Positions 1 through 6,207 of a stretch of DNA of 6,513 nt are shown here, in pieces (the first letter of the stretch is position 1; every line of letters begins with the position of its first letter). The notes under the pieces were generated by a model. That model had not been told where the DNA came from. It ran no database searches and worked only from the letters and a program-made list of their open reading frames with translations. This DNA comes from Methanomassiliicoccaceae archaeon (GTDB lineage Archaea; Thermoplasmatota; Thermoplasmata; Methanomassiliicoccales; Methanomethylophilaceae): assembly GCA_016282555.1 (NCBI GenBank), contig JAEEKU010000026.1, positions 1 through 6,513 of the forward strand. Reading direction: 5' to 3'. Both the position numbers and the translations under genes were made by a program.

Positions 1-1
1 G

Positions 2-1534
2 ATTAAAAAATTCAGATCTTCGGGATACGATGCTGATAAATGCTTATCCGGAGCGGAGAGGCAGCTCGGCAAGCTCACGGATAATCTTACTGCCGCTATC
101 GGATTCATCTGCAGAGAACTCGTTCCCCGTCTGAGAAGAACGGCGGACGAGATCTCCAATATACTGATCGCCCTGGACGGAAAGTACGTTCTTCCCGGGC
201 CGTCCGGTGCTCCCACTCGCGGGCGCGCCGATATTCTTCCCACCGGAAGAAACTACTACAGCATCGATCCGGACTGCATCCCGTCGCGTTCGGCATGGGA
301 AACGGGAATAAAGGCTGCCGAAGGATTCATCGAACGCTTCAAGGAGGAGAAAGGCGCATATCCCCGCGAAATCGGATTCGTTCTGTGGGCTACGGATACC
401 ATGAAAACCGGCGGAGACGATGTCGCTTATATACTCTGGCTGCTCGGGGTCCGTCCTGTCCGGACGGAGGGCGGAGATGCCGTAACCGGGCTGGAAGCCG
501 TTCCCCTTAAAGAGCTGGGAAGACCCCGCGTCGACGTTACCGTCCGCATAACCGGGCTTTTCCGCGACACTTTTCCCAATCTGATAGATCTGATCGACGA
601 CGCTGTCCGTCTCGTTGCGGGACTGGACGAGGACGATGAGAGCAACGCTCTCGCGGCCAATCTCCGCCGCGACATGGTCATATCGATCTCCGGAGGGCTT
701 GCGGAGGACGAAGCCAGACGCCGCGCTTCCATCCGCATATTCGGTTCTCCTCCGGGCAGTTACGGTTCGGGAATGAACCATGCGGTGGATACGGGAGAAT
801 GGAAGACGGCCAAGGATCTCGCGGATATGTACGTGTCGTGGGGGAGCTATGCTTACGGCAGAGGGATAGGCGGCGTGCAGATGCGCGACGAATTCTTCAG
901 AAATTTCGGAAGGTCGGAAGCGACGGTTAAAAATATGCCGGACAGGGAGATCGATCTGACCGATGTCGACGACGTTTACGGATATCTCGGAGGCCTGAAC
1001 GCGTTCGTAAAAACATACGGAAAGAAAGACGCGCTCAGTTTCATAGGCGACAGCTCCGATCCCGATAATGTATCGATCAGGGGAACCGCGGAAGAGCTGA
1101 AATTCGTTTTCCGTCGCAAGATACTCAATCCCAGATTCATCAGCGGTCTGAAGGAGCACGGTTTCCGCGGCGCCGGCGAAGTATCCAAAATAACCGATTA
1201 CGTATTCGGATGGGACGCCACGTCGGATATCGTGGAAAAATGGATGTACGACGGCATCGCCGGAAAATATCTTCTCGATCCGGAAACATCTGAATGGATG
1301 AAAGACGAGAATCCGTATGCGATGATGGATACCGTTAGGCGCATGCTGGAGGCGATAGATCGCAAGATGTGGGATGCCGATCCGGATATGCGGGAAAAGC
1401 TCGAGGAACTCTATATGGAGCTGGAAAGCAGAATAGAGGAGATCGGAGATCAGCGATTATACGGGAAAGAGATCATTTTTCCCGGGCGCTGCTGTTTTCC
1501 TGATTATTTATATTTGAATAAAGCAGTTTTTTAA
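2..1534 (+). CDS. cobN: CobN-type cobaltochelatase large subunit, C-terminal part (5' truncated by window edge)
   Basis: The reading frame is open from base 2 to the TAA at 1532-1534, giving 510 residues with no start in the window; full-length family members usually exceed 1,200 residues. Residues 62-90 carry the stretch beginning YVLPGPSGAPTRG and ending YYSIDP. Residues 129-146 carry WATDTMKTGGDD, residues 247-257 carry FGSPPGSYGSG, and EHGFRGA at 385-391 is followed by FGWDATSD at 402-409; all are family hallmarks. By family knowledge CobN is the large porphyrin-binding subunit of an ATP-dependent chelatase that inserts cobalt into a corrin ring, working with AAA+ subunits (CobS/CobT or ChlI/ChlD type), which are not in this window. 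Archaeal methanogens insert cobalt early with CbiX/CbiK-type enzymes, so the true metal and substrate of this homologue are uncertain. The last 30 residues (481-510) run past the usual family end and look unrelated to the rest; see findings. The Met at 401 is internal, within a conserved motif, and is not the start. Confidence 0.93.
   Translation: MKKFRSSGYDADKCLSGAERQLGKLTDNLTAAIGFICRELVPRLRRTADEISNILIALDGKYVLPGPSGAPTRGRADILPTGRNYYSIDPDCIPSRSAWETGIKAAEGFIERFKEEKGAYPREIGFVLWATDTMKTGGDDVAYILWLLGVRPVRTEGGDAVTGLEAVPLKELGRPRVDVTVRITGLFRDTFPNLIDLIDDAVRLVAGLDEDDESNALAANLRRDMVISISGGLAEDEARRRASIRIFGSPPGSYGSGMNHAVDTGEWKTAKDLADMYVSWGSYAYGRGIGGVQMRDEFFRNFGRSEATVKNMPDREIDLTDVDDVYGYLGGLNAFVKTYGKKDALSFIGDSSDPDNVSIRGTAEELKFVFRRKILNPRFISGLKEHGFRGAGEVSKITDYVFGWDATSDIVEKWMYDGIAGKYLLDPETSEWMKDENPYAMMDTVRRMLEAIDRKMWDADPDMREKLEELYMELESRIEEIGDQRLYGKEIIFPGRCCFPDYLYLNKAVF
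1462..1484 (+). other. Hairpin inside the 3' end of cobN
   Basis: CGGGAAA (1462-1468) is perfectly complementary to TTTCCCG (1478-1484) across a 9-base loop. It lies within the atypical last 30 codons of cobN and is followed within a few dozen bases by T-rich DNA. This is what one would expect of sequence that was once non-coding and lay just downstream of the gene. Whether it acts as a terminator or RNA-stability element is not shown. Confidence 0.4.
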
Positions 1535-1594
1535 AATTATTATATATACTGCGATCCTGAAAACAATCGGAAACGCTGATAAAGAACCGGTGCC

Positions 1595-1617
1595 GGCGCC
1601 GCTCTGATGCCGGCGCC
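1595..1617 (+). other. GC-rich hairpin downstream of cobN
   Basis: GGCGCCG (1595-1601) pairs perfectly with CGGCGCC (1611-1617) across a 9-base loop. The same stretch also contains a 10-base direct repeat, TGCCGGCGCC, at 1591-1600 and 1608-1617, which allows alternative pairings. No T-tract follows, so it does not fit the simple archaeal poly-U terminator. It could be a 3' UTR structure for cobN or part of an unrecognised small RNA. Confidence 0.45.
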
Positions 1618-1743
1618 AACGCGTATTGCGGTCCGGAAACCACGGCGCAGTTGCAAGTCACGAGCCAGTTTCGCGGCTATAATCCGTATTTTTTCTGATT
1701 ACAGAACAGTTATAAATATCCAATAAAACATTCACTATTTCAA

Positions 1744-1755
1744 ATTTTATAAAAT
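1744..1755. repeat. Perfect 12-base AT-only palindrome
   Basis: ATTTTATAAAAT reads the same on both strands. It lies in the very AT-rich half of the intergenic gap, about 190 bases before the permease. It could be an operator or simply chance, since palindromes are common in DNA this rich in A and T. Confidence 0.3.
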
Positions 1756-1875
1756 AAGCATAATTTTAAGTATAATTATTTTTAAGAAGCGCTATAATCA
1801 AATTTTTTTCTAACAGCAATATTTAAATTTTGGTTATTTTAAAAGTTATGTTTAAATATGGAAAATTTTAGCCGA

Positions 1876-1901
1876 ATCTGAAAACAGATAGTATTTAATA
1901 C
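1876..1901 (+). promoter_or_regulatory. Putative permease promoter: dyad plus TATA-like box
   Basis: An inverted repeat ATCTG-AAAA-CAGAT (1876-1889) abuts GTATTTAATAC (1891-1901), itself a palindrome around a central T that contains TATTTAATA. If this is the TATA box, archaeal spacing (about 25-30 bases to the start site) puts transcription start near 1920-1926. That gives a short leader that still includes the ribosome binding site, which fits well. Other TATA-like stretches are TTATAAATAT at 1710-1719, TTTAAATATG at 1851-1860 and TTTATAT at 1914-1920. The last would give a leaderless transcript, at odds with the visible Shine-Dalgarno. A dyad just upstream of a TATA box is a common site for a transcription factor; its role here is inferred. 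Confidence 0.45.
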
Positions 1902-1929
1902 CAATTATCGCAGTTTATATCTTATCCAA

Positions 1930-1938
1930 AGAGGGATC
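1930..1938 (+). promoter_or_regulatory. Ribosome binding site of the permease
   Basis: AGAGG at 1930-1934 ends seven bases before the ATG at 1942 and matches the archaeal anti-Shine-Dalgarno; the following GATCC adds partial extra pairing. It fixes the start at 1942. Confidence 0.7.
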
Positions 1939-1941
1939 CGA

Positions 1942-3744
1942 ATGACAAAACACGGAGTCAGAATCCTGGCCGAAGGAAACAGTCACTCCTTCGGCGGGGA
2001 GATCAATCAGGACACCGGTCTCGTGAAATCGATCGACTGGAAACAGGGTATGATCATCGCTATGGGAGTGCCCATCCTGATTCTTCCGGGAATATATGAT
2101 ATTGCAGGAACTGCCTGGGGGCTGAGTATTTTCATATGGACTATCTCGGTTCTTCAGGGTTTTGCACAGAATCTCGCTATCGGGGAAATGGCGGCCGCGC
2201 TCGAAACTCCTGGTATAGGCGGGTGTGCACAGAAAGTGTTTACAAAACCGAACGGAGGAAGGTACGGTTTAGGACGTTTCATAGGAGCGTTCACGGCGTG
2301 GGCTTACTGGTTCACGTGGACGCCTGTCATTCCTATCTTCACCTGTACCTCCGTGGATTACATAACCAAATATCTCGAATACGGACTCGGAATGGAGCCT
2401 CTTAGCTCCACGGCCACGCTGATTCTCCAGCTGGTGTTCGGAGTAACGGTATTCAGTCTCATAGTGTATGTCGGATCGAAAGGTCTGTCCGGAGGAGCGA
2501 AGCTCGGGCTGATTCTCGCCCTCGTAGCTATACTGCCTCTTCTCGTCGTCGTAATGATGCCTCTTCTCGGGCTTACGGTTGGCGCCGGGGAGCTTTCCGG
2601 ATTCTCTCTCGACCGCATTTTCGAAAACCTCACTCCGGAAGGATGGGGCTGGGGGCCCGGAGAATTCATGATGATCTTCGGAATGTTCGCGTACGCCCAG
2701 TGGTGCGCATGCGCATGGGAGTCCGCGGCTACGTACGGAGCCGAGTACAAGACTCCTGGAAAGGACGTCCCCAAGGCGCTGATTTCCGCCGGACTCGTCT
2801 GTCTCGCGCTTTACTTCATAGTTCCGTTCGTGGTATACGGAATGATGACTCCCGAACAGATCGAGAGCTGGGGAGTTTCAACCCTGTATCCCATTTCCCA
2901 GTTCGATTTCGGCAGCATCGGCCTGATCGTGGCTCTGATTCTTCTGGTTGCGGGAATGGTCATGCTCATCCAGACCGCGTTCCTGGGTTCGTCCAGAACG
3001 CTGTATTTCATGGGTCACGAAGGAAACATGCCGAAGATGTTCACCCGTACCAACAAGAACGGCGCGCCGCTGGTCGCGATGATGTTCCAGTTCATTATGG
3101 GTATAGTGTTCATCATCATCATCCACTTCGGATCGGTGGGTATGATTCTGGCCGCGTCTTCTTTCGGATTCTCGTTCGCTCTGGGAATGGGAATGCTGGC
3201 GTTCATCGTCGCCCGCAGGAATCCGCGTTTCAAGGATCTTCCCAGGCCGTACAAGGCTCCCCGCGGGTGGTTCTACGTCGCCTGCTTCCTGATGTGCTAT
3301 CAGTTCTTCGTTCTGATACCCTGCCTCGCGTACTGGTGTATAAACGGAGGCATCGAGAACGGAGTGTTCTCCGTCATAATAGGCGCGGTTATTCTGCTGA
3401 TTTACGTTCCGTTCTGGTTCGTTCTGCAGCATAAGAACGCCCAGGAGGACGAAGTCTGCTTCCTTTGCAAGAGATCCGTCGAAGCGTACAACATGTTCGT
3501 GACCAAGGAGAAGAACCTGGATGCGGACGAGAAGACGGACGTCATGGAGGAGATGGATTCTCTGCCCGTCCTGCAGATAGGAAACGCCCACGTGGTTCTG
3601 TGCCCGATCTGCTACGAGCTGACTTTCGGATTCTCGTCGAACCCCGACGAGAAGGCCAGAGGAATCAAGCTGGATATGAGCACGGATACGAAGTACCGGT
3701 TCAATACCCGTGACGACGAAGAAGAGAAAACGGAAACCCAGTGA
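1942..3744 (+). CDS. APC-family amino acid/amine permease with a cytosolic double-CxxC tail
   Basis: The 600-residue product is an integral membrane transporter of the amino acid-polyamine-organocation family. About 12 hydrophobic segments can be placed, roughly at residues 37-57, 58-78, 113-135, 155-177, 186-211, 240-263, 281-303, 325-350, 374-396, 397-423, 441-466 and 474-496. Family marks are PGIYDIAG in segment 1 (49-56, the unwound substrate-binding turn), GEMAAAL with ETPGIGG (81-94), EYKTPGKDVPKA after segment 6 (268-279) and SRTLYFMGHEGNMPK near 351-365. The segment 6 and segment 8 motifs resemble glutamate:GABA antiporter-type members, but the substrate cannot be read from sequence. 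A 35-residue hydrophilic N-terminus precedes segment 1. After residue 497 comes a soluble tail of about 100 residues with CFLC (506-509) and CPIC (554-557) and an acidic end, not part of the usual family fold. The start is set by AGAGG seven bases upstream. The gene appears to be its own transcription unit, with a promoter before it and a terminator after it. Confidence 0.9.
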   Translation: MTKHGVRILAEGNSHSFGGEINQDTGLVKSIDWKQGMIIAMGVPILILPGIYDIAGTAWGLSIFIWTISVLQGFAQNLAIGEMAAALETPGIGGCAQKVFTKPNGGRYGLGRFIGAFTAWAYWFTWTPVIPIFTCTSVDYITKYLEYGLGMEPLSSTATLILQLVFGVTVFSLIVYVGSKGLSGGAKLGLILALVAILPLLVVVMMPLLGLTVGAGELSGFSLDRIFENLTPEGWGWGPGEFMMIFGMFAYAQWCACAWESAATYGAEYKTPGKDVPKALISAGLVCLALYFIVPFVVYGMMTPEQIESWGVSTLYPISQFDFGSIGLIVALILLVAGMVMLIQTAFLGSSRTLYFMGHEGNMPKMFTRTNKNGAPLVAMMFQFIMGIVFIIIIHFGSVGMILAASSFGFSFALGMGMLAFIVARRNPRFKDLPRPYKAPRGWFYVACFLMCYQFFVLIPCLAYWCINGGIENGVFSVIIGAVILLIYVPFWFVLQHKNAQEDEVCFLCKRSVEAYNMFVTKEKNLDADEKTDVMEEMDSLPVLQIGNAHVVLCPICYELTFGFSSNPDEKARGIKLDMSTDTKYRFNTRDDEEEKTETQ

Positions 3745-3750
3745 ATGAAC

Positions 3751-3798
3751 GACGGGCCCGCGCGGACGGGTCCCGTCCCTTTTTTAATAATTTTTTTT
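3751..3798 (+). terminator. Hairpin and T-tract terminator after the permease
   Basis: Seven bases after the permease stop, GACGGGCCCG (3751-3760) pairs with CGGG and CCCGTC (3767-3770 and 3772-3777), with one bulged T at 3771 and a 6-base loop. Two T-runs follow, at about 3780-3785 and 3791-3798. The T-tract lies only on the plus-strand side, so this terminates the permease; it is not a two-way terminator for the convergent cfb genes. Confidence 0.75.
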
Positions 3799-5131
3799 AG
3801 TTCAGACAGTCTCTGAAGCCTTTTGCCCAGTCTTTGTACGAGAGAGCGTGCTGGTGCATATAGCACCCGAGGCTTCTGCGGTAAACGAGTCCGTCCTTTT
3901 TTCCGGAAACGCCGTTTCCGCGCATCACATCGATGCCGAATTCCGCGTTCTCCGGACAGAAGACATCAGAGTAGTGGTATTCGTGGCCTTTCATTCTTCC
4001 GCGGAAAAGAGGGTTGTTCTCTTTTCCTTCGGCGATGACATACGCGGGGCCGTGGCGGACATTGGTGAAAACAGCTTTCGAATCGATTATTCCGGACATC
4101 GGGAAAACTTTCCCGTCCTTGGATTCCAGCGAGCTGCACATCGTCATCAGCCCCCCGCATTCCCCGTACACCGGTTTGTTTTCGTCCGCGAAATTGCGAA
4201 GCCCTTCCAGGAAATCCCTGTTTCCGGATATTTCTTCGCAGTAAAGTTCCGGATAACCTCCGCCGAGATAAACCGCATCGGCATCCGGAAGAGGATCTCC
4301 TCCGGCCGCGTCGAAATAAACGGGTTCGATTCCGGACTCCGAAAGGCATTCGAGGTTTTCCCTGTAATAGAAGGAATACGCCTTGTCTTTCGGGACGGCG
4401 ATTCTGGCTCCGCAGCCGTATTTTCTGAACAGGCTCTTTTCCGGAAGATGCACTTCGCAGTTTTCAGCTATATCCAGCAGGCCGTCCGCGTCTATCATGT
4501 CCCCGGCGATGTCCAGTTTTTCCACGGTTTCCTTGTTGAAGGCTTCGGATGTGCTCAGACCGAGATGTCTCTGCCCGATCTCCATCTCTCTGTCTCTGCG
4601 TATCTTTCCCAGCACGCGGATTCCTTTGCAGTAGGTTTCCATCGCGACATCCAGTTTGCCCGAGTGCTGGGGGCCGGATACTTTGTTGAGAATAACCCCT
4701 TTGATTTTAACCTCCGGATCGAAAGAGCGGAATCCGTTTACGATCGCGGCCGCGCTGCGGGTAAGAGATCCCGCATCCAGAACCAGAACCACCGGCAGCC
4801 CGAGAATCTTGGCTATGCGGGCAGTGGATCCGGCGTCGGAATCTCCTTCGGATCCCTCGTAAAGCCCTCTCACGCCTTCTATGACGCAGATATCGGCGTC
4901 TCTGGTATTGGCGCCGACGCTGTTTTTTATCGTTTCGTCGTCCATGAGAAAGGAATCCAGGTTTCTGGAGTATCTTCCGGTGGCCGCGGTGTGGTACATC
5001 GGATCTATGAAATCCGGACCGATTTTGAAAGCCTGCACTTTCATCGTTTTCGAAAGGCGGTGCAGGATCCCGGCGGTGAGCGTGGTTTTTCCGACCCCGC
5101 TTCCGGTTCCCGCGATTATCACGCCTTTCAT
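3797..5131 (-). CDS. cfbB: Ni-sirohydrochlorin a,c-diamide synthase (CfbB)
   Basis: The product (444 residues) belongs to the CobB/CbiA family. In methanogens the F430-pathway member uses ATP and glutamine to amidate the a and c acetate side chains of Ni-sirohydrochlorin in the cytosol. The N-terminal synthetase domain opens with the P-loop GTGSGVGKTT (residues 8-17), followed by FKIGPDFIDPMYH and VIEGVRGLYEG. The C-terminal glutamine amidotransferase domain shows YLGGGYPELY, the nucleophile Cys325 in GECGGLM and the expected histidine in MHQHA (His426, with His428). These catalytic residues are intact and the length is normal. The frame is open further upstream to 5323, but the ATG at 5131 is chosen because the P-loop protein begins there, GGAGG precedes it, and it overlaps the cfbD stop by four bases. 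A cobyrinate a,c-diamide synthase (CbiA) is the alternative; the neighbouring cfbD and cfbE argue for the nickel enzyme. It converges on the permease gene with a 52-base gap. Confidence 0.92.
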   Translation of the reverse strand: MKGVIIAGTGSGVGKTTLTAGILHRLSKTMKVQAFKIGPDFIDPMYHTAATGRYSRNLDSFLMDDETIKNSVGANTRDADICVIEGVRGLYEGSEGDSDAGSTARIAKILGLPVVLVLDAGSLTRSAAAIVNGFRSFDPEVKIKGVILNKVSGPQHSGKLDVAMETYCKGIRVLGKIRRDREMEIGQRHLGLSTSEAFNKETVEKLDIAGDMIDADGLLDIAENCEVHLPEKSLFRKYGCGARIAVPKDKAYSFYYRENLECLSESGIEPVYFDAAGGDPLPDADAVYLGGGYPELYCEEISGNRDFLEGLRNFADENKPVYGECGGLMTMCSSLESKDGKVFPMSGIIDSKAVFTNVRHGPAYVIAEGKENNPLFRGRMKGHEYHYSDVFCPENAEFGIDVMRGNGVSGKKDGLVYRRSLGCYMHQHALSYKDWAKGFRDCLN

Positions 5132-6207
5132 CGCTCTTCCTCCGTCATCTGCCTGAGAGTATCCGCGGTTTCGAGATGTACGATTCCGTGAGCGCCCATG
5201 ACCATGCTGTGCGACGAAACCTCTCCCACGGCGGCGAATCCCTGCTCCAGATAATTCGCGAGCTCCCTGGGCTGGTCGGTTATGAGGATGTCGTCCTCTC
5301 TGAGATCGGGGTAGCCGTGGCAAATTCCCAGAAAGATGCGGAGATCCGGGCTGAATTTATCGATTCCGGATTTCATTCTCTCCCCGATAACGGCGTACTC
5401 GTCCAAGCCTCCGGTTATCTCATGAATTTCAATGCCTTCCGAGTCCAGATCTTTTTTTATTTCGGAAACGTAGCGGCGGATCCTGGGAAGCCCTGCGTTT
5501 TCGTCGAGGTTGGCGAAGTATCTGGTCTCCCCGCCGAATTTCCGTCTGGCTTTCTCCACGGCTGAAAACATGTCGGAGAAGCGGTAAGCCAGCTCTTTTT
5601 TGGCCAGCATGGCGACGGATACCTTTCCTCCTGACGATAAAACATCGATGATTCTCCTGCACACGGCGTACTTGGTGGGGCTCACAGCCGGCTTCAGATA
5701 CGTTTTTCCCGCCATTCCCCTGTTTTTCTCGAGATTAGTGGCGGCTTCGAGCAGCTTTTTTTGTCTTTCATATTCGAAAAACGGAATGATCCCGGCTTTC
5801 GCGCCCGCTTCCAGGGCTTTTATCGCTCCGTCGGTGTTGTTCTCCATGCATCCGTGGGAGTCGATCGCGAAGCATTTCGTATCTCCCAGATCGGCGCGTT
5901 CGATGGCCGCTTCGATATCCTCTCCGATGATAGTGCTGGCGCATGTGGCGACGACCGCCATGGTTTTCGGGCTGAACCGGCGCACGGACTCTTCCAGAAC
6001 GTTTTCCAGCTTTTCGCCCGCTCCGAAGATGAGATCCTTGTCTTTCATCGACGAGGTCACCACATGGACTCCGTCGTTCTCCAGAGGGCGGGAGGCCATG
6101 AAGGAGCATCCCGCCGGCCCGTGAACCACTATGACGTCGACGTCCATGTCTCTGGACGTGTACATCGCTGCCACGATCGGATTCGGCCTCGGATGCATAA
6201 CGGTCAT
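5128..6207 (-). CDS. cfbD: Ni-sirohydrochlorin a,c-diamide reductive cyclase, catalytic subunit (CfbD)
   Basis: This 359-residue protein is the NifD/BchN-like component of the CfbCD nitrogenase-like complex. With ATP-dependent electron delivery from the NifH-like CfbC, it reduces Ni-sirohydrochlorin a,c-diamide by six electrons and forms the lactam ring, giving 15,17(3)-seco-F430-17(3)-acid. Residues 4-16 (MHPRPNPIVAAMY) and VVHGPAGCSF (27-36) are characteristic of the family. Cys34, Cys89 (VVATCAST) and Cys120 (SHGCMENN) sit where iron-sulfur cluster ligands are expected; that these are the ligands is inferred from family position. Further typical stretches are IFLGICHGYPDL and the C-terminal GEVSSHSMVMGAHG. 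The protein is short compared with NifD, as usual for CfbD. The start at 6207 is favoured over Met4 because AGAGGG lies at proper distance and the ATG overlaps the cfbE stop as ATGA. Its stop overlaps the cfbB start the same way. The partner gene cfbC is not between cfbE and cfbB and must lie elsewhere. Confidence 0.93.
   Translation of the reverse strand: MTVMHPRPNPIVAAMYTSRDMDVDVIVVHGPAGCSFMASRPLENDGVHVVTSSMKDKDLIFGAGEKLENVLEESVRRFSPKTMAVVATCASTIIGEDIEAAIERADLGDTKCFAIDSHGCMENNTDGAIKALEAGAKAGIIPFFEYERQKKLLEAATNLEKNRGMAGKTYLKPAVSPTKYAVCRRIIDVLSSGGKVSVAMLAKKELAYRFSDMFSAVEKARRKFGGETRYFANLDENAGLPRIRRYVSEIKKDLDSEGIEIHEITGGLDEYAVIGERMKSGIDKFSPDLRIFLGICHGYPDLREDDILITDQPRELANYLEQGFAAVGEVSSHSMVMGAHGIVHLETADTLRQMTEEER
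5139..5143 (-). promoter_or_regulatory. Ribosome binding site of cfbB, inside cfbD
   Basis: Read on the minus strand, GGAGG lies seven bases before the cfbB ATG, within the last codons of cfbD. It supports the 5131 start and means cfbB can recruit ribosomes itself as well as by coupling to cfbD. Confidence 0.75.

Larger units (their letters stand above)
1535..1941. other. Gene-free intergenic stretch between cobN and the permease
   Basis: This 407-base gap has three parts. Bases 1535-1584 are AT-rich. Bases 1585-1680 are GC-rich and contain a perfect 7-bp hairpin. Bases 1681-1941 are very AT-rich and hold short palindromes and TATA-like elements leading into the permease. I see no tRNA (no TTCRA T-loop or cloverleaf), no CRISPR repeats and no convincing small gene. 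The only short forward frame, 39 codons from 1607 to 1726, lacks a ribosome binding site. Confidence 0.7.

Noticed and set aside
44..1159. 371-codon open frame on the minus strand opposite cobN
   Set aside because: It lies wholly antisense to a gene with clear CobN motifs, has no recognisable domains and is low-complexity in places. It stays open because the real gene rarely uses codons whose complement is a stop.
1473..1661. 62-codon minus-strand frame across the cobN end and the gap
   Set aside because: It overlaps the cobN 3' end antisense, shows no motif and crosses a strong composition change.
1585..1690. tRNA or tRNA fragment in the GC-rich patch
   Set aside because: Neither strand shows a TTCRA T-loop, a D-arm or a closing acceptor stem; GTTGCAAGTC is only a superficial resemblance.
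1607..1726. Possible 39-residue small protein in the intergenic gap
   Set aside because: The ATG lies within the hairpin region with no Shine-Dalgarno before it; the basic product resembles nothing known and the frame is short enough to be chance.
1676..1799. Nine-base repeat GCTATAATC at 1676-1684 and 1791-1799
   Set aside because: Two copies of a short AT-rich word in AT-rich DNA are within chance; there is no regular spacing or further copies to suggest an array or iteron.
2643..3434. 263-codon plus-strand frame inside the permease gene
   Set aside because: It is a frame-shifted shadow of the permease, Arg/Ser/His-rich with no membrane segments or motifs.
3848..5191. 447-codon open frame on the plus strand opposite cfbB
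   Set aside because: It is the antisense shadow of cfbB, whose P-loop and amidotransferase residues are unmistakable. The antisense product matches no family I know.
5132..5323. 64-codon upstream extension of the cfbB frame
   Set aside because: It runs out of frame inside cfbD, gives an Arg/Gly-rich sequence unlike any CobB/CbiA N-terminus, and the ATG at 5131 has a perfect ribosome binding site and stop/start overlap.
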